Origin: Azolla caroliniana
Taxonomy: Eukaryota > Polypodiophyta
Direction of reading: 5' to 3'
Assembly: GCA_043228905.1 (NCBI GenBank)
Contig: JBHGNT010000006.1
Location: forward strand, 21,824,001 to 21,888,000
DNA length: 64,000 nucleotides
Below, in pieces: positions 1 to 10,610 of the stretch (its first letter is position 1; each line of letters opens with the position of its first letter). The position numbers and the translations under genes were made by a program. The notes beneath the pieces are model-generated. The model was given only the letters and a program-made list of their open reading frames with translations, was not told where the DNA came from and ran no database searches.

Positions 1-6
1 GGCACA

Positions 7-558
7 ATGGATTGTGGTATCCTCTACAAGACTGCGATGCCAATACGACTCGAGGGGTACATAGACGCCGATTGGGCCGGCTACAAAGCCGATAGAATAT
101 CAACCTCCGGATTTGTTTTTTCCCTCGACAGCGGAGCAATATCCTGGAGCAGCAAAAAGCAACCAACTGTCGCTCTTTCGAGCACAGAGGCGGAATACAG
201 GGGTGCGGCAGTGGCCACATGTGAAGCCGTATGGCTCAAAAGGATACTCAAGGATATGGGCGTACCCATCAAGGATTCGACTTCCCTTTACTGCGACAAC
301 ATGAGCACTATCTATCTAGCTCGGAACCCGGTGTTCCACGCGCGGACAAAGCACATCGAAGTGCACTATCACTTCATTCGAGAGCGCGTTCTAGCTGGCG
401 ATGTCGACCTACAACACATTAGCACCAATCTTCAAACGGCCGACATCTTCACTAAAGCCTTAGGAGCCGAGAAGCTATGGCAATTCATGGCCGATCTCGG
501 ATTGACAATCCCTGACTTGTCAAGCTTGAGGGGGAGTACTGAAGAGACTACGCAATAA
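7..558 (+). CDS. Copia pol C-terminus, RNase H (partial)
   Basis: The open frame runs 183 residues from the window edge without a stop. It shows the standard order of copia RNase H motifs: ADWAG near the start, SWSSKKQ then STEAEY in the middle, YCDNMSTI after that, and the C-terminal TKHIEVHYHFIRE block followed by TADIFTKAL. RNase H removes the RNA strand of the RNA-DNA hybrid during reverse transcription in the virus-like particle. The frame is intact, so this is one of the younger copia remnants here. The first ATG is probably not a true start; the frame is the tail of a gag-pol polyprotein. Confidence 0.9.
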   Translation: MDCGILYKTAMPIRLEGYIDADWAGYKADRISTSGFVFSLDSGAISWSSKKQPTVALSSTEAEYRGAAVATCEAVWLKRILKDMGVPIKDSTSLYCDNMSTIYLARNPVFHARTKHIEVHYHFIRERVLAGDVDLQHISTNLQTADIFTKALGAEKLWQFMADLGLTIPDLSSLRGSTEETTQ

Positions 559-782
559 CGCGATTTCGCAACCACGCAACAAAGCCGCGAAGAGCCGATC
601 TACCGCACAAACCGCAAAGAAAGACGCAAGCCGAAGCACAGACTTCGTAACTACGCACAACGCAAGCTGGAGTACAGATCCTGTAACTCTGCATAAATGC
701 GAATCGACACGGACTCCGGAACGCAAGTCGAAGCGTATTTTTGGATAGCGTCTGAAACCGACCCGACTTGAGCTTGAGGGGG

Positions 783-1168
783 TGTATTGAGAATCAAGCT
801 CAACTTGGTCTAGTGTGTGAACTCACCTTGAGAGTGAATAGACACTCCAACAGTCAAGAGTCACCATTAAGTCACCACTTTGTATTCTAGCATTTAGTAT
901 GAGTTATAGAATCATATTCTATGACACATAACTTATGAGCTTTCGCATTCCCCATGCTCCATGAGTCTTGTAGTTAATGAAGAGAGAGGGTGACTATATA
1001 AAGCACCCTCCTCCCACCTTGTATTCAATTGTGTCTTTCCCCTTTGTTAATATACTTAACCTTGCGTATACTCTCTCTCTCTCTGTATCTCATACACACA
1101 CACACACAGAGTTCACACATATTCCGCTTCACAAGAATCCATCTCTTGATTGTTTACAATTCCTTACA
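783..1168 (+). repeat. Copia 3' LTR
   Basis: It begins TGTATTGAG directly after a purine tract (CTTGAGGGGG, ending at 782), the usual plus-strand primer arrangement. It contains a TATATAAA box at 995-1002 and a CT/CA-rich stretch at 1073-1110. The right end is placed at CCTTACA (1168), because copia coding sequence on the other strand begins immediately after it. The length would be 386 bp. The end is inferred from the host junction and not from a second LTR. Confidence 0.65.
995..1002 (+). promoter_or_regulatory. LTR TATA box
   Basis: TATATAAA sits about 210 bp into the LTR, in front of a pyrimidine-rich segment, where a copia LTR promoter is expected. Whether it is used cannot be told from sequence. 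Confidence 0.5.
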
Positions 1169-2047
1169 GTCGATTCATCGCCAACAAGGTTTACTTCGTT
1201 TTGCTCACTGATGAGCAACAACTAGTCCTCACTTGTTGTGATTGCCGAGGAGTTCTTGTTGTCCGAAATCTTCTTCAGTTGCACACCATCGGCTCCCCCT
1301 TTTTCCTTTCGGAAATGTCGACAATTCTTTTGGAAGTGCCCAAGGTTCCCACAATAGAAGCACATGGGCGTTCCCCTCAACTTCGACCTTGTCCCCGACT
1401 TATCTCGACTTTGGGGACTTCTATTTCGGCCTCTTCCTTGATTTGTTTCACTTTCCATGACAAGGGCCTTCTGGTCAGTATTGGACTATCGGTCCTTCCG
1501 GCGAGCTTCTTCATTCAATAAGCTTGACTTAACCAAACAAAAGTGTTTCCCTTGTGGTCCCACATTGCCTAATGTGACAACCAGCGTCTCCCAGTTGTCT
1601 GGAAGGGATCCCAACAGCAACAATGCTAATACCTCGTTGGCAAGAGGTACTTCTACAGAGGTTGTTTGATTCATCAATCCTTTGAAAGAATTAATGTGCT
1701 CCGCCATGCTGGAGCCGTCTTGATACCAGAGTCTCATGATTTTTTTTGAAAATTGAGACTCTATTCACGACGTTCTTGTTTTCAAACATCATGCCAATCT
1801 TCTTCCAGAGGACATCGACACTCGTCTCTTCATCAAAGTTGTTGTATAGACTCATGTCTAAAACACCTTATATATGTTGCCACCTTCATATGCATGACTT
1901 CCCAAGTCGATGCATCGATCTTGTCTGGACAGTCTTTGCATCAATAGCCAGAGGTCTTTGCACACGATCATGTCTCTCATCTTCAACTTCCACACTGAGT
2001 AGTTGGAGCTGGTTAACTTGAACATGCCGCCGAATGAGTCTTCCATA
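1169..2047 (-). pseudogene. Copia gag to protease start, broken
   Basis: Read on the minus strand, gag starts at the ATG ending at 2046, just after a tRNA primer site. The N-terminus contains LTSSNYSVWKLKMRDM, the usual opening of copia gag. A UBN2-type middle follows (1737-1486, with SLPDNWETLVVTL), then a CCHC zinc knuckle at 1365-1324 (CFYCGNLGHFQKNC, spacing CX2CX4HX4C). The frame then has a stop where an acidic residue is usual and continues as LLLISEQNEVNLVGDEST before breaking at the inserted LTR near 1169. At least two frame changes and one stop make it non-functional. The rest of this element is not in the window. Confidence 0.85.
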
Positions 2048-2059
2048 GTTCTGATACCA
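2048..2059 (-). other. Primer binding site (initiator tRNA-Met)
   Basis: The minus strand reads TGGTATCAGAAC three bases after the end of the LTR. This matches the plant copia primer site complementary to the 3' end of initiator tRNA-Met (usual form TGGTATCAGAGC), with one difference. It fixes the element orientation and the LTR end at 2063. Confidence 0.85.
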
Positions 2060-2292
2060 CTTTGTTGAGAATCAACCGGCCACAACCGTTTCATGATCAT
2101 ATGTGTGTGCAAAGAAATGAGCGAAATAGGTACACAGACAGAAAACAAGGAAAAAACTGAAAGAACCGAGACCCAGATATTTAATGTGGAAACCCCAAGA
2201 AACAGATCACTAAGAAGAAGGAGAAGTACAAATAAGAAACTCAGAGGCAACGACCTCGAGTTCTCCTTCGTCTGACAAACGGCTACAGAGTT

Positions 2293-2295
<3 letters not shown>

Positions 2296-2371
<76 letters not shown>
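2296..2371. repeat. (CT)n microsatellite
   Basis: A 76-bp uninterrupted CT tract within the copia LTR. A related LTR at 47434-47460 has a shorter CT tract at the same place, so the tract belongs to the LTR and has expanded here. Confidence 0.95.
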
Positions 2372-2374
<3 letters not shown>

Positions 2375-2536
2375 ATGGGCAGAAAAAAATGGTAAGAGAG
2401 CATATGGACAAGCTGGTTTTCGAAAACACCATAGCACCATTGATCATCTTGCCACTCTTCGAGTATTAATGGAGAAAGTATCCTTAGAGGTAAAGGTTTA
2501 TATTGTTTCTTTGTAGACTTCAAGAAAGCTTTTGAT

Positions 2537-3463
2537 ATGGTACCCCATGAGCATCTTTGGAGGCGGATGGAAGAACTTGAGGTGCCAAGTGAATATATGC
2601 TTGCAATTTCCCGAATATATGAGAAGGTTATATGTTGTGTGCATATGAGAGATAGACTTTCACCAACATTATTTGGTCTACACATTGATGAATCAGAAGA
2701 AATGGTTACCAAGTTTGTAAAGGAAGAATGTGTTGAAGAAGTTGCCATTGGGAATGTTGTGATTATGCTTTTGTTATATGCGGATGATGTAGTGCTTTTT
2801 GCAAATACTTCAGGAGATGCACAAAAGCTTATGAAGGCATTGGAAAAAATTTGCATGCATACTAGATTAAGTGTCAATAGCTCTAAAACAATGATTATGC
2901 TTGTGAGGAGTCAAAAAAGAGATAAACTATGCATTATGTACAATAATGAGCCACTTGAATGTGTGGAAAGCTTCAAATATCTTGGCCTTGAAGTTCCTTC
3001 AAATCATAAATGGAATGAATGTGCTACATGTTGCTTAGAGGCGGGTAAGCGAGCATATTATGCATTTGAGAACACATGCAATCTTGGAGATATTAAGTGT
3101 TGGGTCCTCAAGAAATATCTTTTTGACACTTTGGTGTCCTCAGTTCTTCTCTATGGGGTGGAAGTATGGGGCAGTAGCATCCCTAAATCTACATGGATAG
3201 AGTTTGAAAATGTCCAAAAACATTTTCTTACAAAGTTTCTACAAGTTAAGAAACAAACGCCCTACACCCTCCTCCTCCTTGAGACAGTATCGCTTCCCAT
3301 TGAGATCATGGCCATGGAAAGGGTTATTGAATACATGCTTAAGGTTCAAAAAAGCCCCTCACATCGACTTCCTAGAATTGCATGGGAAGCAAGCAAAAAT
3401 ATCCAAAAGACACATAAAAGCAAAATTTTGTGTTCCGATTGGATGCAAGATTTAGAAAAATAG
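2537..3463 (+). pseudogene. LINE reverse transcriptase fragment
   Basis: A 308-residue open stretch encoding the RT palm and thumb. It carries YADDVVLF at about residues 80-87, the VNSSKTMIM block, FKYLGLEV, and LLYGVEVWG with the downstream helical region shared with the LINE at 10.6-11.3 kb. The segment before LSPTLFG is shortened and the usual KQGCP residues are missing. A stop at 2514-2516 separates it from the upstream RT N-terminus. The ATG used is internal. The protein would not be active: fingers, endonuclease and a complete motif B are absent. Confidence 0.85.
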
Positions 3464-4048
3464 TTTGGTAGATGGGATGCAAGACACTTGCTTCATGATG
3501 CGTCACTAGATTCCTCTGTAAATGAGGCCTTTTTGCAATGCCAATGTATCATGACATGAGACAAATGTGGTGGCTCACGCTTCACACATTATACTGCAAA
3601 TGTTGCACCTAACTGCAAAACCATATTCTTTACGGAACGGGGAAGCCGTACACATCGATACATGTCAGAGTCCATCCCGATATCTGACATTCGAACCATT
3701 GCTTCCATGCGACTTAGCTTGCACGCATTGAGATGTGAGACGGGGCATTGGGGCACAAGTGATGAGAGTGGCCGACTATGCACACTTTTCCCTAAACAAG
3801 TTCGAGAGTCTGAGTATCACACATTGATACAATGCTCTACCTTTGATCATATTTGACCATGCTTCCCACATCTCTTCGATCGAGCCCAATCCTTGCACGA
3901 ATTTCCCTCACAACCACAATGTGCACTCTCGATTGCAACATTCATTGGTAAAGTTCTTGAACATTGAGAGTCACTACTCACCTTCACATGTATCACGTGA
4001 AATGTAATATTTTTGGTCTCATAGGTAATATTTTCCGAAGACGATAAT

Positions 4049-4052
<4 letters not shown>
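3464..4052 (+). other. LINE 3' part, degenerate C-terminus
   Basis: Continues the LINE. The frame is broken by stops but still shows a short Cys/His segment (EYHTLIQC, near 3811-3834) matching the ECHFLFTC knuckle of the copy at 10.4 kb. The last 130 bp are non-coding and match the end of the third copy (27.9-28.0 kb). Confidence 0.7.

Positions 4053-4117
<65 letters not shown>
4053..4117. repeat. (CT)n microsatellite
   Basis: A 65-bp pure CT tract directly after the LINE 3' end and continuous on its right side with copia LTR sequence. With 2296-2371 it forms the two sides of the LINE insertion. Confidence 0.95.
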
Positions 4118-4120
<3 letters not shown>

Positions 4121-4373
4121 AGAGGCAACTAACACCAGTCTAATTATACAACAATAATGATCAACTACAACTACTTAAAGTTTGCCCTGGTTTTTTATAT
4201 ACTACAACAACTTTCTAGTGATTTACATACATAGCCCACATGGGGCACATTTCGACTATTTACAAATATAGTCTCCCAAGTTGACAATATCCTCTATTTC
4301 GGTTTCGTCCTCGGCCAAGTTACTCATCAACTTGGCTCTTCTCTTCTCATCCGAAGGGACCTGTTTCCCAACA

Positions 4374-4959
4374 CAGAGGGTAGGGTTCAAGATTCGTTGA
4401 GCCATGGTGTGTACGCGTATATTTGCATTCTTGGGAGACGTGTCTACATGCAAGATCCTTATATAGTTCTAAATGCCCTTCTTCTTCTTCTTTTTTCATC
4501 CCATTCCTAATGGTCATGGATGTCACTATGGTACATTAATGGTACATAATTACAAGTGGGGTCACATTTATTGTGGTATGCGTAAGCCAAGCGTAAATGT
4601 GGAGGACAGGACGACGGCTACAACCGACTCCCTATGATATTATATACTAAGCGTATATCTCGACACAGAAATAACTCAACATAGCTAATTACACATATAA
4701 CATAGGAAGTCAGGCAAAACAGAAACTATATTCTAGAGCTTGTATACCAGAATTTATAAGCTCTATTATAGGTTTTCCATGCCCTTTATATACAAGGTCA
4801 CAGTTGGTTACGCTTGGCCTGTGAACCGTTACATGCATACATAACGCTTCATCGTATTCTAAAGTTGCCCCTATTCGCTCATAATTACACTATGGCCCCA
4901 CTTCCCATGCCTTTTCGAGTTTCCCCACTTGGCCGTCCAAGGCGGCCAACAATAGTAGC
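4374..4959. other. Unassigned sequence between copia remnants
   Basis: About 590 bp with no recognised gene. It follows the outer end of the minus-strand LTR and precedes the first recognisable coding sequence of the next copia. It may hold flanking DNA and eroded copia gag. Confidence 0.4.
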
Positions 4960-5337
4960 TTTCAAAATGGCAAGTGGAAGTTCTACAAAGGAAGTCTCAT
5001 AGTGGCCCGAGCAAAGAAACGTGCCACTCTATATGTGATGCATGCCTAGCTGTGACAACATGAAGCAAATGTGACAGTCAACTCGAGTGGAGAGATATGG
5101 CATAAGAGGCTTGGCCACATGAGGGAAAAGGGTATGCATATCCTAGCCGACCAGAAACTTCTTCCATAAGTAAAATGAGTGCACTTGGAGAGATGTGTCA
5201 ACTACCTGGTCAGAAAGCAGAACATAACAGCATTCCACTCAAGACCACCAAAGAGAAGAGAAGCTACACTAGAACTAGTACACACAGACGTGTGCTACCT
5301 AGATGCTCCATCACATCATGGCGATTAGTACTTCGTA

Positions 5338-5571
5338 ATGTTCATTGACGACTTCAGTCGAAAGTTGTGGGCTTTCGTACTAAAGTCGAAGGATCAAGTG
5401 TTATCGGTATTCAAAGATTTCCAGGGTAGAGCTCAACGAGAGTCGGGTAAGAAGCTGAAGGTTGTCCAAACCGACAATGGTGGTGAGTACAGAGGACGGT
5501 TCGAAGAGTACTGCAAGTCCCAAGGTATTCAACTCAAAAATGTAGTACCCAAGAACTTGCAGAGAGGATGA
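5338..5571 (+). pseudogene. Copia integrase core fragment
   Basis: A 77-residue open piece of the decayed element. It carries MFIDDFSRKLW and VVQTDNGGEYRGRFEEYC, which includes one of the catalytic aspartates of the DDE integrase. It ends where the frame is lost before the catalytic glutamate. Confidence 0.8.
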
Positions 5572-6572
5572 AGCGAACAATCATGAAAAGAGTAAGGAGC
5601 ATGTTGTCGCATGCAAGTTGTCGAAGTCGTATTCGACTGAGGCAATGTACATGGCTATTTATTTGATCAACAAGTCTCCCTCAATGCCCCTCAAAGATGA
5701 TGGACCCATAGAGGGTGTGGACAGGCAAAGATGTTGCCTATCAACACTTAAAGGTGTTTGGATGTCTGGCATATATGCATGTAGCAAGTCGAAACCATGC
5801 ATATTCCTAGGGTACTCAGAGGTTGAGTTTGGCTACAGGCTATGGGATCTTCTTGATAAGAAGGTGGTGAGTTGGGATATTGTGTTGATGGAAGACAAGA
5901 CAATTGAGGACTAGAAACAACAGAAGTCAAAACCGGCTTCCCAATCGACTCCCACCAACTTGAACACAAGAACAATCGACCCGACACAGTTGGCTGTGAG
6001 GAGATAGCCAGTTGGAACAACCGAATCCGAATCAGTCGACTCGAAGCAACCAACAAACACATATGAGTCAGAGTCCGAGTTGGCTGACCTACTGAAATCA
6101 ATTGAGGAATACAAGTTGTCGGAGTCGGTTGACCTTCAGCAACCAATCGACACATATGAACCCGAGCTGAATGAAGAGTCGGTAGGAACATCCGAACCTG
6201 AGTTGACAATGGGAGGGAGGAGATATCCATTCAGACAAAGGAGAGAACCCACACTCTACGCCAATCAATATATCCTCTTGACTGATGAAGGTGAACCGGA
6301 ATGTTATGATGAAGCCATAGTTGATGAGCACGAAGAGGAATGGTCGAGTGTAATGCAAGACGAAATGGATTCCTTGCATGAAAATTACACCTCGAATCCT
6401 TCATGTTGGAACACGGGTTGCATAACACACAAGCTTATCATTGTGTGTTTGTAAAAAGGTATGATGAAGGTGACTTCTTGATTCTCCTATTATATGTAGA
6501 TGACATGTTAATAGTCGAACAAGACACAGAGAAAATCATGAGCTTGAAGAAAGCATAGGCAAATCATTTGCA

Positions 6573-7260
6573 ATGAAAGATCTTGGACTTGCCAAACAGA
6601 TTTCGGGGATGCACATAGTTCGAGATGAAACTAACAAGGTGTTATGGTTGTCACAAGAGAAGTATGTGGCAAAAGTCCTAGAAACATTTAACATGTCAGA
6701 AGCAAAGCCATTCGGTTCTGCATTGCTGACAAACAACAAGTTGAATGCCAAGCAATGCCCAAAAGGGGAGACGGACAAGGCCGAGATGAGGAAAGTACCA
6801 TATGCCTCGGCCATCGGCAGTTTAATGTATGTTATGGTCAGTACAAGACCAAACATAGCATTTGTCGTCGGAACAATGAGTAAAATGGATACTTAGGTAC
6901 TTGAAAGGCCTCAAGTATGGTTTCGCAAAACCTATGCTCGAAGGTGTAACCGACTCAAACATGCTAGGGGATGCAGACTCTAGTGAATCCACATCAAGTT
7001 ATGTGATAACCTATGTAAGGGGAGTAGTGTCGTGGCAGTCAAGACTACAGAAGACTGTGGCCTTGTCAACCACAGAGGCCGAGTATATGGCTATTGTAGA
7101 GGCTGGCAAGGAGATGATATGGATGAGGAGTTTCCTCAGTGAACTCGGAATGAAGCAAGGACAATTCTTGCTCCATTGTGACAGTCAGAGTGCAATACAC
7201 CTAGCCAAGAACAATGCATATCACTCTCGAACCAAGCACATACAAAGAAGGTATCACTAG
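6573..7260 (+). pseudogene. Copia RT thumb and RNase H
   Basis: Two consecutive open stretches (6573-6896 and 6901-7260) separated by a stop and small frame change. The first has MKDLGLAKQISGMHIVRD and PYASAIGSLMYVM, the RT thumb. The second has ALSTTEAEYMAIVEAGKE, LLHCDSQSAIHLAKN and SRTKHIQRRYH, the RNase H. The conserved domain end (DMLTKNLP) follows after a further stop at 7258. Confidence 0.85.
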
Positions 7261-7422
7261 TTACAAGAGAAAGTGGATGAGGAAGAGTTCACCCTCGTGA
7301 AGATTCATACTCATGATAATGGATCCGACATGCTCACGAAGAACCTACCTATGGACAGACTCAGAGTCTGTCGATAGAAGATAGGACTAGCCGAGTTTGT
7401 CCACAGGAGTGAAGCTCTAGTT

Positions 7423-7744
7423 TGTTAGGAATTTGTCCCTCCTATGGGAGAAGTCGACAGTCGAGGCCTATGAAAGACGTCGGCAGTCGAACAAAGAGAA
7501 GCCAAACACTGGATGGTCGATCGGATCAACCAACTAGTCGACAGGGTGATCGATTGGTTTAGAGGAAATGGTAGTCGATTGTATTGGATAGATAACCCAA
7601 ATGGAAGACAGAGCCAATAAGTCAGGCAAACTGGATAGTCTACATGAGAGTCGACTAGTCGGGCTGACTAGACTCCAACTTGTGTGTGGGTCGGACAGTC
7701 GAGTTCGATTAGCCGATTGATTAACGACTATTATTATTATTATC

Positions 7745-7776
<32 letters not shown>

Positions 7777-8160
7777 TACCTATCTATAAATAGGAAGAAC
7801 TAGGGCAAACTAGTATAGATGAATATAACGAAGTGTTGTATAGGGTTTCTGTTACTGAATATAGCAGATAGTAGGAAGAGAGACGTGAGAGCATGAGAGG
7901 CGCCATAGTTGTGGGATACCAAACACCAAGAGCCATGTGTAGCTGATACACTCTATACGGAGAGTGTTGTAATATGTTCACCCTTTGTATATCTCTGTTA
8001 TAGTGATTCTCTGTTGTCTGTGGTTTTCCCCTGTTTAGGGTTTCCATGTAAAATATTGTGTACTCTGTGCATTTTCTGTTTTCTCATAGATCTACAATCC
8101 AAAACCTCCACATCTTGCTCATTTTATAACACTTCGGAGCTCTTGAAGATGTATGCAACA
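7423..8160 (+). repeat. Copia 3' LTR
   Basis: Begins TGTTAGGAATTTGTCCC about 60 bp after the RNase H end. It contains a TA-rich trinucleotide tract (7727-7776), a TATA motif CTATAAATA at 7784-7792, and ends tentatively at TGCAACA (8160). No second LTR is present for comparison, so the right end is uncertain. Confidence 0.55.
7727..7776. repeat. (ATT)n/(AAT)n microsatellite, inverted
   Basis: Four ATT units followed by about ten AAT units, so the tract can fold back on itself. It lies just upstream of the LTR TATA box. Confidence 0.85.
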
Positions 8161-8742
8161 ATGGCATGAACCATTGCCAATTGTTTCGATTGTGGCATCT
8201 TATCCTTTCATGAGGACTAATTTGACAAAATGTATGTCACAATGTTTCCTTGTCCTTAATCGAGCATTGTAAATGATATAAATTCTTCTTTGTCACCTTT
8301 AATGAGTATTCAACCCTCAACCATGTTACTCCAATGCTTAGTTCTTATCTCATGTTATCTTTATCTTCATATTGTCACATATTCTCTCTCAATGTCACTT
8401 CAACCTGAATCTCAACCTATTGTGAAACTTGAAATATTGACTTCTTTCTCCCTTAATATAGGTCATAAGACATCTATATCTAATTAATTGAATGGATGGC
8501 TAGCAAGTTGAGCAATGAGTTCATGTATTGGAAGTCACAATATTTATCATTTCATGTATTCTTTAAAGTTGTACAATGTATTATAGAAACCCATGAAATT
8601 ATGTTTTTTTCATTGCTAATATGAACCAAGACGGTTTTACATTCCATTTTACAGCCTCTTTGATATTTGTTGTGAAGAAAGAGTTATAATATGGGGATCA
8701 CATGGACTATGTGAAACCATCTAGCAAACCCTAAGTGCTTGG
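8161..8742. other. Intergenic, nothing recognised
   Basis: AT-rich sequence between the copia LTR and the L1 target site. Short open frames have no recognisable similarity. Confidence 0.5.
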
Positions 8743-8760
8743 GAGAAGGTTATAGTATTT
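8743..8760. repeat. Target site duplication of the large L1 (left)
   Basis: GAGAAGGTTATAGTATTT (18 bp) occurs here and again, identical, at 15820-15837. The pair brackets the L1 insertion. Confidence 0.9.
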
Positions 8761-8869
8761 ATTTATTTTTTCGAAAAAAATATACTCCATTGGTATTGAA
8801 ATGAAAATGGCCAAAGGCAATATACAAGACAGTCCAACAATCCAATGTTTGTAGTAAATATAACTCCTT

Positions 8870-9092
8870 CAAACAAACATGAAGAATAGCCTTCAATACT
8901 TCCTTCGAACTCTTCCGCAGTAAATTATCCACGATCACTAAACTAGTCTTTGACATGCGAAACAAACATAAAGAAAATAATGACTATTATTTTGTGTACA
9001 TGCCAAATAAACATGAAGAATAGTCTTCAATACTTCCTTCGAGCTCTTCCGCAATAGACCATTGACGATCACTCAACCGGTTTTTGATATTA
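8870..9092. repeat. Direct repeat, about 88 bp, 134 bp apart
   Basis: The segment beginning AACATGAAGAATAG at about 8876 recurs at about 9010 with scattered substitutions, and both copies include CTTCAATACTTCCTTCGA. It lies in the L1 3' region. Confidence 0.75.
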
Positions 9093-9380
9093 TAATTGCT
9101 TTACATTATCTGCTTCTTCCTCAAAGATATGTAGGTTGTAAACCAGTTTTTCATTAACCTGCATTACAAGATCCATGATTGCATGCACTTCAACAATCCT
9201 CTTTATTAGAAGAAGAGAATAATCCATCAATAGTTCGGTTTATCACAACTTTCATACTATCACATTAGCCATGTCGACTTTCAATTTATCATAACCTCAA
9301 AAAAATATGCTTCAACCCCCACACCATCTTCACTCATCCTTATCCCACAAAAAATTCCATATGCTTCAATCCCTACCACC

Positions 9381-10236
9381 ACACCAACATCACTCGTCCT
9401 AATGATCAACATAAATTTTCTTCATTCAACCGCTCAAGCTCGCCAACCATCTTGCCATCTCACCAATTTCCATCAACATCCTCTATAGACAACAAAAATT
9501 TAGTGTAAATAGTTTACTCGCCTACTCATTATAATCAGCTTCAACCCCCACACCATCTTCACTCATCCTTATCCCTCGAAAGAATTTGCTTCTTAAGTCC
9601 ACATCAACCATCTCGTCGATTACCACCAAATTCCCGTACAAATAACACCAAAATGAGTATAAAATGTTTTCTCATCCCCTCATATATTTGCTTCAACCCC
9701 CACACCATCATCACTCATCCTCTCGTCATGGCAATATGCTATAAAGATAACTAACTACATGACAAAAATGACCAGTAGATCTTGTTTGCTGCAATCCCTA
9801 AGAAACCTAAAATCTTCTTCATTCCGTCCACATAACATCTCATTGACCAGCTTGCCATGTCGCTGACTACCACCAACATCCACCACACCAACATCACTCG
9901 TCCTAATGATCAACATAAATCTTCTTCATTCAACAGCTCAAGCTCGCCAACCATCTTGCCATCTCACCTATTTCCATCAACATCATGTATAGACAACAAT
10001 AATTTAGTGTAAACAATTTCCTCACCTACTCATGATAATCTGCTTCAACCCCCACACCATCTTCACTCATCCTTATCCCTCAAAAAATTTGCTTCCTAAG
10101 TCCACATCAACCATCTTGCCGATTACCACCAAATTCCTGTACAAATAACACCAAAATGAGTATAAAATGTTTTCTCATCCCCTCGTATATTTGTGTCAGC
10201 CCCCACACCATCATCACTCATCCTCTTGTCATGGCA
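9381..10236. repeat. 504-bp tandem duplication in L1 3' region
   Basis: Sequence starting ACACCAACATCACTCGTCC at 9381 recurs at 9885, and markers further along (TTCAACCCCCACACC at 9540 and 10044) keep the same 504-bp offset. The second unit is interrupted at 10236 by a LINE and continues on its other side at 12816-12990. CCCCCACACCATC motifs also recur within a unit. Confidence 0.8.
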
Positions 10237-10331
10237 TTAGAATTAGAATTAGAATTTTTATTGTCCATAAAGAGGCCAATTTTGACCTATGGGACCAGAG
10301 TATACTTGTGTTCTTGATATATGTCTCCTTC

Positions 10332-10610
10332 CTAAGAAGGGGTATTCATATGTTGAAGCACAAAGTCTCTATGTGTTAATAAAGCATACACATATGGGCT
10401 CAACCTTCTAGGTGGTGTCTTAAGTATGGATCTTAAGTTATCACTCCCTCTTAGTATGTCACCATATCTTGAACGAATTGCACTATATGTCGAGCATGTG
10501 AAGAGAAAGTGACATTCATCCTCTACCATACCTTCATTGCATACTTTACATGTCTTCAAATTTGTTACATTTTGATACCATGATGCAACTTCAATACCTA
10601 ACTTGTGAGA
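10332..10610 (-). pseudogene. LINE copy 2, C-terminal Cys/His knuckle
   Basis: Encodes CKVCNEGMVEDECHFLFTC, a CX2C...HX4C knuckle that ends the ORF2 of several LINE clades and probably helps bind the template. About 55 residues follow it. It is separated by a stop from the thumb region upstream. Confidence 0.75.

Larger units (their letters stand above)
1..1168 (+). mobile_element. 3' end of a Ty1/copia retrotransposon
   Basis: This is the downstream end of a plus-strand copia element whose start lies outside the window. It holds the end of the RNase H domain (7-558), about 220 bp of non-coding internal sequence, a purine tract ending at 782 and a 3' LTR from 783 to about 1168. Right of 1168 the sequence reads on the opposite strand as the gag-protease of another copia element, with the GDEST residues that usually precede the protease motif reached at about 1170. 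The plus-strand element therefore seems to have inserted into the minus-strand one. The host sequence left of the insertion lies outside the window, so the target duplication cannot be checked. Confidence 0.8.
2372..4052 (+). mobile_element. LINE copy 1, 5'-truncated, within (CT)n
   Basis: A truncated non-LTR retrotransposon. The sequence opens within the reverse transcriptase (AYGQAGFRKHHSTIDHL region, 2397-2450) and runs through FVDFKKAFD, the catalytic YADDVVLF, a C-terminal thumb region and a degenerate Cys/His knuckle near 3740-3860. The same domains in the same order occur in the LINE at 10237-12815. No endonuclease is present. Both ends abut CT tracts belonging to the LTR it interrupts. 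No poly(A) tail is visible at the 3' end. Confidence 0.85.
2063..4373 (-). repeat. Copia 5' LTR split by a LINE
   Basis: On the minus strand the LTR begins TGTTGGGAAACAGGTCCC at 4373 and ends TCTCAACA at 2063, next to the primer site. The two halves are 4373-4118 and 2295-2063. Between them lie a (CT)n tract, a LINE copy (2372-4052) and another (CT)n tract. Without the LINE the LTR is about 0.6 kb, of which about 140 bp is CT tract. The first half contains a TATATAAA motif near 4196. The start and the GTTGCCTCT region resemble the LTR at 47246-47718, so the two elements belong to one family. Confidence 0.75.
4960..7422 (+). pseudogene. Copia pol, heavily decayed and internally deleted
   Basis: A plus-strand copia pol remnant. 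In order: end of the GAG pre-integrase domain (FYKGSLIVARAKK, about 4980), the GHMREKGM motif (5117-5140), an integrase core with FIDDFSR and QTDNGGEY (5341-5490), the post-integrase IFLGY segment (5800-5820), and the RT start (DEMDSLHENY, 6364-6390). The central RT is deleted near 6395, then come LLLYVDDMLIV (6484-6516), the RT thumb (6573-6890) and RNase H with STTEAEYMA and KHIQRRYH (6901-7257). Many stops and frameshifts, and loss of most RT palm motifs, show it is dead. Confidence 0.85.

Noticed and set aside
1858-2877. 339-codon minus-strand frame with a long Arg-Glu repeat
   Set aside because: It joins antisense LINE sequence, a CT microsatellite read as Arg-Glu, copia LTR and the start of gag. 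Only the last part is real (gag).
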